Positions 9,339 through 18,892 of a stretch of 64,000 nt of DNA are shown here, piece by piece (the first letter of the stretch is position 1; every line of letters begins with the position of its first letter). Made by a program: the position numbers and the translations under genes. The notes beneath the pieces were generated by a model. It was not told where the DNA came from. It searched no databases and saw nothing but the letters and a program-made list of their open reading frames with translations. Source of the stretch: Dongia_B soli (lineage in GTDB: Bacteria; Pseudomonadota; Alphaproteobacteria; Dongiales; Dongiaceae); NCBI RefSeq assembly GCF_034044715.1, contig NZ_JAXCLW010000002.1:1167366-1231365 (forward strand), given 5' to 3'.

Positions 9339-9953
9339 ATGAGCGTCATTGCCCGTCCCATCACCAGCCGGCGGCTCCGCTTATCGCAGCCGGATCCGTT
9401 CGGTGACACGGCGGCAGCACCGGAAGGCTTCATCTACCGTGACGACGTTATCTCAGCGGACGAAGAAGCGGCGCTGATCCAAGAGATCCAGCGGCTTCCC
9501 TTCAAGCCCTTCGAATTCCAAGGCTATCTCGGAAAACGGCAGATCGTCTCCTTCGGCTGGAAATACGATTTTGATCGCAAGACGCTACGCAGCAACAGCC
9601 CGTTGCCGGACTTTCTGATGTCGCTGCGGGCGACGGCGGCCGCGTTTGCAAGCCTAGCGCCTGAGGATCTGCAGCAGATACTCATCAATTAATATGATGC
9701 CGGTGCCGGTGTGGGCTGGCACCGCGACAAGGGCATGTTCTCGGACGTGGTCGGCATCTCGCTGTCATCGCCAGCAACGTTCCGCTTCCGTCGCGAGCGC
9801 GGCGAAGATTGGCAACGGATCTCGCATGTACTTCAACCGCGCTCCGCATATCTGATGCGCGGCCCGGCGAGGTGGAGCTGGCAGCACAGCGTGCCGCCCG
9901 TCAGCCAGTTGCGCTACTCGGTAACATTCCGGAACTTCGTTGCGGATCCATGA
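9339..9953 (+). pseudogene. alkB: alkB, 2-oxoglutarate/Fe(II) DNA repair dioxygenase, interrupted by an in-frame stop
   Basis: The two open pieces (9339-9692 and from 9693 on) are in the same frame and together give a 204-codon AlkB-like protein. A TAA at 9690-9692 sits where LIN-E-YDAG would be expected, so one G-to-T change (GAA to TAA) explains the break. Downstream coding is intact and contains the iron ligands H and D of WHRDKG, the distal H of WQHSVPP and the 2-oxoglutarate arginine region LRYSVTFR. AlkB removes alkyl lesions from DNA/RNA. As read, only the N-terminal 117 residues would be made and no activity is expected. The short damage window suggests a recent mutation or a sequencing error. 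Confidence 0.85.
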
Positions 9954-10026
9954 GGGCGCAAAGAACTGCGGACCTCATTCCCTTCATGGGAGGTTGAGTT
10001 GGGGTGAAGCACAACGCGCTGATACC

Positions 10027-13000
10027 TCAGAATTTCCAGGTGAGGTTGGCATTGAAGGTGTGGTTGTAGCTGTCCTTCGCCGCCTGGCCGTCATAGCCGA
10101 TGCCGAGCGAGAAATTACGATCGACGGTGAGATCGATCCCTGCTTCAGCAATGAGCGCATCGCGTGCAATCGGCAGGCCCCGCGGCTGGAAGCTATCACT
10201 GCCTTCAAAGCGGACACTCGTGCTCGGCGTCACATTGCCCAGCATGTGCTGCCAGCCGAGACCACCCCGCAGATTGAGCGACATCGAGTCAAACCGCGCC
10301 ACTTCGCCATTGATGCGCAGGCCGAGCAGGCTGTAGGGCATGTCCTCCTGGCTGCTCTTGCCTTCCAAGGCCGCCGCCCCGCCCTTTTCCTTGAAGCTGT
10401 CGCTCCACAGATGCGTGTAGCCAAAGCCGCCATAGGGCTCGATCACGGTGTTTCCAACCGCGATTGGATAGCCGGCTTCGGCGAAGGCTTGCAGCAGATG
10501 CGCGTCGTAATTGGATTTCAAGTTCTCATCGACGGCGCCAAAAGCGACATCGCGCTTGGCCTTCACATGATTCCAGCTATAGCCGAGCCCGCCGCGCAAG
10601 GCGATCGGTCCGACCTGGCCGCTGCCATAGGCACCGATGTGAATGCTGTTGATATCGTCGTTGCTATCGGCCTGATCGACCCAGCTATGGCTGTAGCCGC
10701 CCAAGGCACCGACGCGCCAGTCCTCGCCGACCGCGACGTCGGCACCGATCACCTGGCCGGCCGTGACGCGATCTAGCGCCTCGGCATTACCGTCGCTATC
10801 GTCATGGCCCCAGCCGCCCAGGCTCTGCATCCAGAACTGGATGCCGTCGGAGTTGCCATTCTCCAATGGCATGTCGCTGGCCGTGTTCTGGTCATTGGCC
10901 GCCGCCAACTGGCCATCGAGCACATCGCTGCCGACGCGCGCCGCATTCACCTGCGTCTGAGCCTGCCGATTGGCCGACATCTCACGCAGCCGGCCCATCA
11001 TCATATTGGCGAGCGCCCGGTTGTTGTTCAGCACGGCGTTCTGCGCATTGGCATGGGCATCGCCCGCCAATTGCTGGAACGCAGGCCGCGCGCCCGCCGC
11101 ATCGAGGTTGAGTACCCCGTCATAGAGCGTGTTCCCCGCCCCCAGGCTCTCCACCGCCTGTGCCGCCTCCTGCTGGTTATGCGACGCCGCCAAGCTGGCG
11201 AAGCTGGTGACATTGCGCGTCAGCGTCAGGAACACTTTGTTGGGATCGGTGGCGAAATCGAGCGTGCCGTCCAGGAAAGCGAGATTGGTCACAACCGTGC
11301 TGTCGAACGTGCCGTCGATCGCGTTATCTGATGACAGGATGGCGTAGGTCGTCAATGCCCCATATCTGCCACTGCCCGCCAGCACCGAGACCTGAGCGCC
11401 ATTAAGATGCGCCACCCCGGTCACCGTCAGCTCATCGCCGCTACCATCGGCATCGACCCGCGCCTGGAAGGTTGAGCCGGTCGCCATAATCAGATCGCCG
11501 CCGATCGTGCCAAGGCCGCCGACAGCCGCACCGCTCGAGACAGTCACGCCCGAACTCACCGAGCCATTGAGTCCCAAGGCGCCCTCATCGACGGTGGTGC
11601 CGCCGGTAAAGGTGTTGGTGCCGTTCAGCGTCAGCATGCCGGCGCCGTCCTTGATCAAACCGCCCGCCCCCGCGGTCACTTCCGCGATATCGCCACTCAA
11701 GGTCATGTCATGGCCGTTGGTGTCGACCGTCCCCACGGTGTTCAGGGAAACGGCATTGCCGAGGGTGACGTCATCATTCGCCTGCAAGCCGCCGCCATTG
11801 ATGGTGACCGCGCCAGTGCCCAATGCGGCATTGTTGCCCACCGCCACGGTGCCCGCATTGACCGTGGTGCCGCCGGTATAGGTGTTGGTGCCGTTCAGCG
11901 TCAGCATGCCGGCGCCGGCCTTGACCAAGGCAGTACTGCCCACGGTCCCGGTCTCAGAGATATCGCCTGAGAGGGTCACGTCATGACCGTGGGTGTCGAT
12001 CGTTCCTGCCGTCCCGCCCTCTAGCGTCACGTTATTGACGAGGGTCATGGCGGCATCGGTCCGCAAGGTGGTATCGGTCAAAATGAGCTTACCGATGCCC
12101 AGCGCCATGCCATTGGTGATCGCCAGGGTTCCCGATCCTGCGATGATGCTGCCGCTGAAGGCGCTGTTGACCCCGCTCAGTGTCAACGTGTTCGCGCCGA
12201 TCGAAACAATCGCGCCAGTGCCGGAGATCGTGCCGGCAAAGGTGGTATCGGTGGTACCCTGGACGAGCAATCCGGTATCAGCTCCGGTCATCAGCTTGCT
12301 GCCCGCAACGCCGCTGAGATCGCCCATCAACACGATCTGTGCATTCGTGAGATCGAAAACGGCGCTGGCGCCCACCAGATCGACATTCCCCATCGTCGCA
12401 AGGATGTTGCCACTGGCATCTATCCCGAGCGTTCCTTTCTCGATTGTCGTCTGGCCGGTATAACTGATGTTGCCGCCCAAAGTCAGGGAGCCGGCGCCGT
12501 CCTTGATCAAACCGCCTGCCCCCGCGGTCACTTCCGCGATATCGCCACTCAAGGTCATGTCATGGCCGTTGGTGTCGACCGTCCCCACGGTGTTCAGGGA
12601 AACGGCATTGCCGAGGGTGACGTCATCATTCGCCTGCAAGCCCCCGCCATTGATGGTGACCGCGCCAGTACCCAGTGCGGCATTGTTGCCGACCGCCACG
12701 GTGCCCGCATTGACCGTTGTGCCGCCGGTATAGGTGTTGGTGCCGTTCAGCGTCAGCATGCCGGCGCCGGCTTTGATGATACCGACGCTGTTGCCGCCGC
12801 CCGACCCGGCTTCGTCGGCGATGATATCGTTCACCGTTTGGGTGTCGCCGGCATCTGGTGCATAGGTAAGCGAGGCATTCGTTCCCTGCAGGAAGATGCC
12901 TGAACCGAAAGCCGAGCCGGCGGTGCCATTCGCGCTGGAATTAAACGTGGTGCCGCCGCTGCCGCCCGCAACGCTGCCGCCGTCGATGGTCAGCGAGCCC

Positions 13001-14067
13001 TTGATGACGATGCTGCCGCCGTCTTGGACAAAGATCGCGCCGCCTATGCCGCCGCCGCCGCCGCCGCCCTGGCCGCCATTGCCGCCACCGAAACCGGCGC
13101 TAGCGCCGAGGCCGGCGGCACTCCCGCCGCCGCCGCCGCCGAAACCGCCATTGCCGCCGCTGCCGCAGGCCGAACCGCCGCCGCCGCCGCCGAAACCACC
13201 CGCACCGCCCGTATTTACAGGGCTGCAAGAATTACTGTCGCCGCCGCCGCCGCCGCCGAAGCCACCGTCGCCACCCGGTGCCACCGCGCTCGCACTCGAG
13301 CCGCCGCCGCCGCTATAGTCTCCGCCGGCACCGCCGGCCGCTCCCGAGCCCTGGACGGAGCCCGCACCGCCTGCCGGTCCCCCGCCATCGCCGCCTTTGC
13401 CCGGCGAACCTGCCACGCCTTGCCCCCCATCTGCGAACACGCCGCCGCCGCCGCCGCCGTTAGAGCCGGAGCCATCGCCGCCATCGCCGCCCATGCCACC
13501 GCCACCGCCGTTGTCAGGACCGCCTGGCAGGACATTATCGCCACCCGCACCGCCCTGTGCGCTATTGGAGTCAAGTGACACATCATCCAGTGTCACGGCT
13601 GCGCCATTGCGCACGAAAATGGCGCCGCCGGCTCCCATGCCACCGCCGGCGCCGCCACCGCCGTGGTTGCCGCCGCCATCGCCACCTTTCGCCAGTGCGT
13701 TCTTCACGGCGAGATTGCTAATCGCCACATTGCCGCCGCCGATGAAGAAGCCGCGGTAAGTCGCGTTCCCATCGATCGAATGACTATTGCCATTGATGGT
13801 AAGGTCTTTATCGATCACCGGCAGATTGTCGGTCAGCGTGATATCGCCGGTCACATTGATCGTGTCACCGGCATTCGCATTGCTGATGCAATTGGTGAGC
13901 TCGCTGCCATTGCTGGCATCGCAGGAAGCCGCTTCGGCTGACGAGGCCGGATAACCTGCCGTCAGCAAGGTCAGAAAGGAAATCGCCAGCGGCGAGGCCG
14001 CTATCATCAATCGCTGCCGCCGGCTGCCATTCGCAGACACGGTTCCCCTGGCTCTTCCGCCCACCAT
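10027..14067 (-). CDS. Large glycine-rich autotransporter (type V secreted) protein
   Basis: About 1346 aa. Signal peptide at roughly residues 1-45 (basic RRQR then a hydrophobic stretch ending near SSAEA), then a beta-helix-like segment, a long Gly/Ala/Ser/Asn-rich tract (about residues 130-350), several autotransporter-associated repeats (GAGMLTLNGTNTYTGGTT type), and a C-terminal ~280-residue autotransporter beta-barrel ending in aromatic NLTWKF. Such proteins are exported by Sec and place the passenger on the cell surface. The start at 14067 follows GGGGGA and matches the start of the paralogue at 53978, including its upstream AATTGGGGG; the open frame to 14148 is not supported. Function of the passenger (adhesion, matrix) is unknown. 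Confidence 0.85.
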   Translation of the reverse strand: MVGGRARGTVSANGSRRQRLMIAASPLAISFLTLLTAGYPASSAEAASCDASNGSELTNCISNANAGDTINVTGDITLTDNLPVIDKDLTINGNSHSIDGNATYRGFFIGGGNVAISNLAVKNALAKGGDGGGNHGGGGAGGGMGAGGAIFVRNGAAVTLDDVSLDSNSAQGGAGGDNVLPGGPDNGGGGGMGGDGGDGSGSNGGGGGGVFADGGQGVAGSPGKGGDGGGPAGGAGSVQGSGAAGGAGGDYSGGGGSSASAVAPGGDGGFGGGGGGDSNSCSPVNTGGAGGFGGGGGGSACGSGGNGGFGGGGGGSAAGLGASAGFGGGNGGQGGGGGGGIGGAIFVQDGGSIVIKGSLTIDGGSVAGGSGGTTFNSSANGTAGSAFGSGIFLQGTNASLTYAPDAGDTQTVNDIIADEAGSGGGNSVGIIKAGAGMLTLNGTNTYTGGTTVNAGTVAVGNNAALGTGAVTINGGGLQANDDVTLGNAVSLNTVGTVDTNGHDMTLSGDIAEVTAGAGGLIKDGAGSLTLGGNISYTGQTTIEKGTLGIDASGNILATMGNVDLVGASAVFDLTNAQIVLMGDLSGVAGSKLMTGADTGLLVQGTTDTTFAGTISGTGAIVSIGANTLTLSGVNSAFSGSIIAGSGTLAITNGMALGIGKLILTDTTLRTDAAMTLVNNVTLEGGTAGTIDTHGHDVTLSGDISETGTVGSTALVKAGAGMLTLNGTNTYTGGTTVNAGTVAVGNNAALGTGAVTINGGGLQANDDVTLGNAVSLNTVGTVDTNGHDMTLSGDIAEVTAGAGGLIKDGAGMLTLNGTNTFTGGTTVDEGALGLNGSVSSGVTVSSGAAVGGLGTIGGDLIMATGSTFQARVDADGSGDELTVTGVAHLNGAQVSVLAGSGRYGALTTYAILSSDNAIDGTFDSTVVTNLAFLDGTLDFATDPNKVFLTLTRNVTSFASLAASHNQQEAAQAVESLGAGNTLYDGVLNLDAAGARPAFQQLAGDAHANAQNAVLNNNRALANMMMGRLREMSANRQAQTQVNAARVGSDVLDGQLAAANDQNTASDMPLENGNSDGIQFWMQSLGGWGHDDSDGNAEALDRVTAGQVIGADVAVGEDWRVGALGGYSHSWVDQADSNDDINSIHIGAYGSGQVGPIALRGGLGYSWNHVKAKRDVAFGAVDENLKSNYDAHLLQAFAEAGYPIAVGNTVIEPYGGFGYTHLWSDSFKEKGGAAALEGKSSQEDMPYSLLGLRINGEVARFDSMSLNLRGGLGWQHMLGNVTPSTSVRFEGSDSFQPRGLPIARDALIAEAGIDLTVDRNFSLGIGYDGQAAKDSYNHTFNANLTWKF
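11639..11919 (-). repeat. Intragenic direct repeat, copy 1 (autotransporter 1)
   Basis: Near-identical to 12491-12771 (offset 852 bp, 284 codons, in frame). It encodes one autotransporter-associated repeat unit. Nucleotide identity is far higher than between the other repeat units, which points to recent duplication or gene conversion. Confidence 0.85.
12491..12771 (-). repeat. Intragenic direct repeat, copy 2 (autotransporter 1)
   Basis: Partner of 11639-11919; only a few substitutions are visible over about 281 bp. Recombination between the two would delete 284 codons and leave the frame open. Confidence 0.85.
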
Positions 14068-14155
14068 CTTTTCCCCCAATTCGGGCAAATCAAAGCGGGG
14101 GGCATGGCGGCGCGGCGCATGTGAATGCATGCAGCCCGGCAGTCGCACGACTCAA

Positions 14156-14220
14156 GGCGCGTCTTCTGCAGAACCCCCAAATTTCAGCAGACGCTGCCCA
14201 AAGCCCGTAGCATCAAAGTG
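14156..14220 (-). promoter_or_regulatory. Conserved leader element upstream of autotransporter 1
   Basis: On the minus strand this 65-bp block matches 53825-53890 upstream of the second autotransporter at roughly four of five positions, sharing TTTGATGCTAC, AGCGTCTGC, GAAATTTGGGG and GCAGAAGACGCG. Distance to the start codon is the same in both (about 88 bp). No reading frame is shared, so it is likely a promoter/5'-UTR regulatory element. Confidence 0.55.
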
Positions 14221-14359
14221 CTTAATAAACAAGGAATCCAAACCGGCATGATGGGTTTATCATCGTTCGGAAGCGGAGAATTTTCCTTTCCCTTCATTGG
14301 TGCAATAAGGCGACAAGAAAAGAAACATGGTTAATGGCGTCACCGGCACGGTTCGGCAG

Positions 14360-14965
14360 CTATCGCCAAGGCGCCGTCGCTTCCAACCATTCGCGTGTGC
14401 GCGCTTCCGGATCGGCATTGCAGATGATATCGGTCACCACCGCCGCGCTATCGGCGCCATGTCTGAACACGCCAGCAAGCCGCTCCGGATTGAGGCCGCC
14501 TATGGCCACCAACGGCCGTGGCCCGACGCACTGCTTCCATTCGGCGAGGCGCTCAAGCCCTTGCGGCTCCCATCTCATTTTCTTCAAGATAGTCTGATAG
14601 ACCGGACCGAGCGCCACGTAGTCCGGATTAGCGTCCAGCGCGGTCGCAAGTTCGCTATGGTCGTGCGTGCTGAGACCCAGCCTTAGACCCGCCCGTCGGA
14701 TAGCGGAGAGATCGGCTTCAGCGAGATCTTCCTGCCCTAGATGCACGAAATCGCATCCTTCCTCGATTGCCAGTTGCCAATAGTCGTTGATGACGAGCGT
14801 GCAGCCGGCGCTGGCGCAAATCGACTTAGCTCTGCTGATTTCGGCCCGCAGCGCAATCTCCTCCATATCTTTGATGCGGAGCTGCACGAGCTTCACGCCG
14901 AGCGGCACCAACCGCGCGATCCATTCGGCGCTGTCGACGATGAGGTAAAACGGGTCAAGTTTCAC
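14360..14965 (-). CDS. thiE: Thiamine phosphate synthase
   Basis: Joins the hydroxymethylpyrimidine diphosphate and thiazole phosphate moieties to give thiamine phosphate. 201 aa, a usual length. Visible family elements are QLRIKD near residue 28, INDYWQLA (phosphate/substrate loop), DFVHLGQEDL, LGLSTH, YVALGPVY and VAIGGLNPE. The start is GTG at 14965, overlapping the thiG stop by four bases (GTGA), which implies coupling. Last gene of the thiC-O-S-G-E operon. Confidence 0.93.
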   Translation of the reverse strand: MKLDPFYLIVDSAEWIARLVPLGVKLVQLRIKDMEEIALRAEISRAKSICASAGCTLVINDYWQLAIEEGCDFVHLGQEDLAEADLSAIRRAGLRLGLSTHDHSELATALDANPDYVALGPVYQTILKKMRWEPQGLERLAEWKQCVGPRPLVAIGGLNPERLAGVFRHGADSAAVVTDIICNADPEARTREWLEATAPWR

Positions 14966-15735
14966 TGGAACACGGCCTTGCCGATAATGGGGGTCGAGGG
15001 AACCGCCATGTCGCGCGGCTCCAGCATGCCGGCGCGGAAGGCTTGGCGGCCCGCCTCGATGGCGAGAGCGAAAGCATGGGCCATGGCGGCGGGATCCCCG
15101 GCTGCGGCGACGGCAGTGTTGAGCAGAACGGCGTCAAAACCCAGTTCCATGACAACCGCAGCATGTGACGGACGGCCGATGCCGGCATCCACGATCAGCG
15201 GAATCTCCGGGAAATTGGCGCGCAGGGCGCGCAGGGCGGACTGATTGACCGGCCCCATCGCGGAACCGATCGGCGCGCACCAAGGCATCAGCACACGGCA
15301 CCCGGCTTCCAGCAGCTTTTCGGCAACGACGAGGTCGTCAGTCGTATAGGGAAAGACCTGAAAACCTTCACCGGACAATATGCGCGCGGCCTCGATCAGC
15401 GCAAAAACGTCCGGCTGGAGCGTGTCGTGATGGCCGATCACTTCCAGCTTGATCCAGTCGGTACGGAAGACCTCGCGCGCCATCTTGGCCGTCAGCACCG
15501 CCTCGGAGATGCTGTGGCAGCCGGCGGTGTTTGGCAGGACGCTTACGCCAAGCTCCTGGATCATTTCGAAGAACGCGCCGCCCGACCTGCCGCCGGCCGT
15601 CTCACGGCGGAGTGAGACCGTCACAATTTCCGTCCGTGACTTCCGCACCGCTTCCGCCAGAGCGGCGGGCGAAGGATAGCGCGCCGTACCAAGCAAAAGG
15701 CGCGAGGCAAATTCGGTTCCATAGAGCGACAGCAC
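14962..15735 (-). CDS. thiG: Thiazole synthase
   Basis: Builds the thiazole ring from deoxyxylulose phosphate, ThiS thiocarboxylate and dehydroglycine. 257 aa TIM barrel; the Schiff-base lysine is in WIKLEVIG, and phosphate-site segments PWCAPIGS and DAGIGRPSHA are present. GTG start at 15735 with GGGAGG six bases upstream; it begins 2 bp after the thiS stop. It works with ThiS and ThiO encoded upstream. Confidence 0.95.
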   Translation of the reverse strand: MLSLYGTEFASRLLLGTARYPSPAALAEAVRKSRTEIVTVSLRRETAGGRSGGAFFEMIQELGVSVLPNTAGCHSISEAVLTAKMAREVFRTDWIKLEVIGHHDTLQPDVFALIEAARILSGEGFQVFPYTTDDLVVAEKLLEAGCRVLMPWCAPIGSAMGPVNQSALRALRANFPEIPLIVDAGIGRPSHAAVVMELGFDAVLLNTAVAAAGDPAAMAHAFALAIEAGRQAFRAGMLEPRDMAVPSTPIIGKAVFQ

Positions 15736-15737
15736 GT

Positions 15738-15935
15738 TCAGCCTCCCTGCATGGGAGACAGGATTTCAATGCGGTCCCGTTCCGCGAGGGTGCGCTTGAT
15801 GCGATCCTCGCTGTGCACCAGTTCGCCATTCACCGCGGTGGCCAACCACCGGCCCCGATAGTCGAGTAGCGATAGCAACTCATGCAACGTCGTGGCGGCG
15901 ACTTCCCGCTCCTCACCATTGACGATGAACTTCAT
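15738..15935 (-). CDS. thiS: Sulfur carrier protein ThiS
   Basis: 65-aa ubiquitin-like carrier whose C-terminal Gly-Gly (…SPMQGG) is adenylated and thiocarboxylated to supply sulfur for thiazole. ATG 15935 has AAGGAGAG eight bases upstream; the longer frame to 16076 is inside thiO. The gene overlaps the thiO 3' end by 23 bp. Confidence 0.93.
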   Translation of the reverse strand: MKFIVNGEEREVAATTLHELLSLLDYRGRWLATAVNGELVHSEDRIKRTLAERDRIEILSPMQGG

Positions 15936-16944
15936 CGAAGGGCTCTCCTTTGATTCTACGGTATTGGTCGCGTCTTCCAGCCTCCCTCGCCAGTTCCGCC
16001 GCAGCTTCGGCTGCCATGGCTGGAGCGAGCAGGAAGCCATGCCGGTAAAGGCCGTTGACGCGGATCGCATCGGCACTGACGATCACACGGGGAAAATTGT
16101 CTGCAAAGGCGGGGCGGATGCCGGTTCCCGTCTCCACGAGCCGCGCCTCCCCAAAGGCTGGATGCAGCGCATAGGCGGCATTGAGCAATTCCATCACCGA
16201 ACGGACGGTCATGGGCCCGCCCACCTCGCTTTCGATCATGGTCGCCCCGATCATGAAGCGGCCAGCCGCGCGCGGCACGACATAGAGCGGATGGCGCGGA
16301 TGTAGCAGCCGCACGGGCCGCGACAGGACGATCTCCGTGCTGTGCAGGTAGAGCATCTCACCCCGCACGCCGCGCAACCCCTGCATCCTGCCGATCGCAC
16401 CATCTCCTATGCAGTCAACCACTCGATCGAAGCTTCCGTCTGCAGGCGCAACGTCGCTCCTGCCCAGCCGGAAACGGACGCCCCGATCGGCCAACCTCGT
16501 TTGGAGGCCGGTCAACGCCTCTCGGGGATCCAGATGCGCCTCACCAGGAAAGAACAAGCCACGGCAGAAACGGCCGGCAAGTGCAGGCTCCAGCCGGGCG
16601 ATACCCTCTTCGTCCAGCCATATCGCCCCGCCCATGGTGCGGTCGGCGAAGCGGGCCAACTCACCGACGTCACGCGGCGGTGCAACCACCAGCGTGCCGT
16701 TGCGTCGGACATGGCCGGGCAATGCGGCTTCCCACCAATCCGCGGCGGAGCGGCCGAGATCGAACACCGCCTGTTCGGCGCTTTCGCGCTCGCACCAGGG
16801 TGCCAGCATCCCACCGGCGAACCAGGATGCACTGCCCTCAATCGACGGACGACGATCGGTGACGGTAATCGCCATGCCTCGTGAGACCAGTTCGAAGGCA
16901 ACGGCCAGGCCTGCCACGCCTGCACCCCTGACGAGGACGTTCAC
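15913..16944 (-). CDS. thiO: Glycine oxidase ThiO
   Basis: FAD-dependent D-amino-acid-oxidase-type enzyme (343 aa) that oxidises glycine to the imine used by ThiG. The N-terminus VNVLVRGAGVAGLAVAFEL is the dinucleotide-binding GxGxxG fold; the C-terminal VNGLYRHGFLLAPAMA is the family's FAD-contact segment. GTG 16944 is chosen because it overlaps the thiC stop (GTGA); upstream codons belong to thiC. No independent ribosome site is evident, so translation is probably coupled. Confidence 0.9.
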   Translation of the reverse strand: MNVLVRGAGVAGLAVAFELVSRGMAITVTDRRPSIEGSASWFAGGMLAPWCERESAEQAVFDLGRSAADWWEAALPGHVRRNGTLVVAPPRDVGELARFADRTMGGAIWLDEEGIARLEPALAGRFCRGLFFPGEAHLDPREALTGLQTRLADRGVRFRLGRSDVAPADGSFDRVVDCIGDGAIGRMQGLRGVRGEMLYLHSTEIVLSRPVRLLHPRHPLYVVPRAAGRFMIGATMIESEVGGPMTVRSVMELLNAAYALHPAFGEARLVETGTGIRPAFADNFPRVIVSADAIRVNGLYRHGFLLAPAMAAEAAAELAREAGRRDQYRRIKGEPFDEVHRQW

Positions 16945-18785
16945 CGCCGTGTCGCAACGCTTGCAACTTCGATCGGCATGTAGAGGTCGCCACCTTCGCG
17001 GAACTTCTCGGCCATAGCGGCCATACCCTCTTTCTGCGTCTGGGCGCGGATGTCGTGCGATATGCGCATGGAGCAGAATTTCGGCCCGCACATGGAGCAG
17101 AAATGCGCCACCTTGTGCGCCTCCTTTGGCAGCGTTTCATCGTGTAAGGACCGCGCCGTCTCAGGATCAAGCGAAAGGTTGAACTGGTCCTCCCAGCGGA
17201 ACTCGAAGCGGGCGCGGCTAAGCGCATCGTCCCTGATCTTCGCCGCTGGATGGCCCTTGGCGAGATCGGCAGCATGGGCGGCGATCTTGTAGGTGATGAC
17301 ACCTGTTTTCACATCGTCGCGGTCGGGCAGGCCCAGATGCTCCTTCGGTGTGACGTAGCAGAGCATTGCCGTGCCGAACCAGCCGATCATGGCGGCGCCA
17401 ATGCCGCTGGTGATGTGGTCGTACCCTGGCGCAATGTCTGTCGTCAGTGGTCCGAGCGTATAGAACGGCGCCTCACCGCAGACGGCGAGCTGCTTGTCCA
17501 TGTTTTGCTTGATCTTGTGCATCGGCACATGGCCGGGGCCTTCGATCATCACCTGACAGTCCTTTGCCCAGGCGATTTTTGTCAGTTCGCCCAAGGTCTC
17601 CAGCTCGGCGAATTGCGCGGCGTCATTGGCGTCGGCGACGGAGCCCGGCCGCAATCCGTCCCCCAGTGAGAAAGAGACGTCATAGGCGCGGCAAATGTCG
17701 CAGATTTCCTCGAAATGCTGGTAGAGAAAGCTCTCTTTATGATGATACAGACACCACTTGGCCATGATCGAGCCGCCACGCGAGACGATGCCGGTGACGC
17801 GGTTGACGGTAAGCGGGATGTAATGCAACCGCACGCCTGCGTGGATGGTGAAATAATCCACGCCTTGCTCAGCCTGCTCGATCAGTGTGTCGCGATACAC
17901 CTCCCATGTCAGATCCTCAGCAATGCCTTTGACCTTTTCCAGTGCCTGGTAGAGTGGCACCGTGCCGATGGGCACCGGCGAATTGCGGACGATCCACTCG
18001 CGGATGTTATGGATGTTGCGGCCGGTGGAAAGGTCCATGACCGTATCTGCGCCCCAGCGGGTCGCCCAGACCATCTTATCCACCTCCTCGGCCATGGAGG
18101 AGCTGACGGCGGAATTGCCGATATTGGCGTTGATCTTGACGAGGAAGTTGCGGCCGATCGCCATCGGCTCGCTCTCTGGATGGTTGATGTTGGCCGGGAT
18201 AATCGCTCGTCCGCGGGCAACCTCGTCGCGCACGAATTCCGGCGTAACGAAATCGGGTATCGCCGCGCCGAAGCTTTCTCCGTCGCGCGCCATCGTGTTG
18301 CGCATTTGCTCCCGGCCGAGATTCTCGCGAATGGCGACGAATTCCATTTCCGGCGTGATTATGCCCGCTTTTGCATAGACAAGCTGGGTCACTGCCTTCC
18401 CGTCCCGCGCCTTCAAGGGGCGGTGGCGCAGCGGAAACTCCGGCGTCAGTTGCTCGCCGGCGACAAAACCGTTGTCCGCCGGTTTGACATGGCGCCCGTC
18501 ATAGGCCGTCACATCGTCGCGCGCTTCGATCCAGGAGGCTCGAACACGTGGCAGCCCTTTTTCTATCTGCGTCTCACTTGCCGTATCCGTGTAGGGACCG
18601 GAAGAATCGTAAACTGTCACAGGTTGCTCGCCAGCGGTTGGATGTACCGCTATCTCCCGCATAGGAACGCGTATATCAGGATGAAGAAAGCCGGACCTGA
18701 AGACTTTGGTCGAGGCGGGCAGCGGCCCCGTGGTGACAGCAGGTCTGGTCGGTGGGTTGGCCTTGGTGGCCTGAATGAACGTCAT
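16941..18785 (-). CDS. thiC: Phosphomethylpyrimidine synthase ThiC
   Basis: Radical-SAM enzyme that rearranges aminoimidazole ribotide to hydroxymethylpyrimidine phosphate. About 614 aa. The C-terminal iron-sulfur motif CSMCGPKFC (CX2CX4C) is present, as are conserved blocks such as IMVEGPGHVP-like MIEGPGHVP and FYTLGPLTTDIAPGYDH. ATG 18785 follows GAGGAG by eight bases; an upstream start at 18812 lacks this. First gene of the operon, preceded by a TPP riboswitch. Confidence 0.95.
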   Translation of the reverse strand: MTFIQATKANPPTRPAVTTGPLPASTKVFRSGFLHPDIRVPMREIAVHPTAGEQPVTVYDSSGPYTDTASETQIEKGLPRVRASWIEARDDVTAYDGRHVKPADNGFVAGEQLTPEFPLRHRPLKARDGKAVTQLVYAKAGIITPEMEFVAIRENLGREQMRNTMARDGESFGAAIPDFVTPEFVRDEVARGRAIIPANINHPESEPMAIGRNFLVKINANIGNSAVSSSMAEEVDKMVWATRWGADTVMDLSTGRNIHNIREWIVRNSPVPIGTVPLYQALEKVKGIAEDLTWEVYRDTLIEQAEQGVDYFTIHAGVRLHYIPLTVNRVTGIVSRGGSIMAKWCLYHHKESFLYQHFEEICDICRAYDVSFSLGDGLRPGSVADANDAAQFAELETLGELTKIAWAKDCQVMIEGPGHVPMHKIKQNMDKQLAVCGEAPFYTLGPLTTDIAPGYDHITSGIGAAMIGWFGTAMLCYVTPKEHLGLPDRDDVKTGVITYKIAAHAADLAKGHPAAKIRDDALSRARFEFRWEDQFNLSLDPETARSLHDETLPKEAHKVAHFCSMCGPKFCSMRISHDIRAQTQKEGMAAMAEKFREGGDLYMPIEVASVATRR

Positions 18786-18892
18786 GATCGAGGCTCCTCG
18801 CTTTGCAAGCAATGGAGACCCAGCTCTGACAGGAAGGAGAAAGAGCGCCTAAGTTGGAATGGTCGCATATGACCTGTCAGGCGTCCGCACCG

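Noticed and set aside
12896..13759. Long plus-strand frames rich in Pro or Ala opposite autotransporter 1
   Set aside because: They are mirror images of the GGN-rich coding strand, without ribosome sites or domains.
17715..18872. 385-codon plus-strand frame
   Set aside because: Antisense to thiC; composition is that of a shadow frame.
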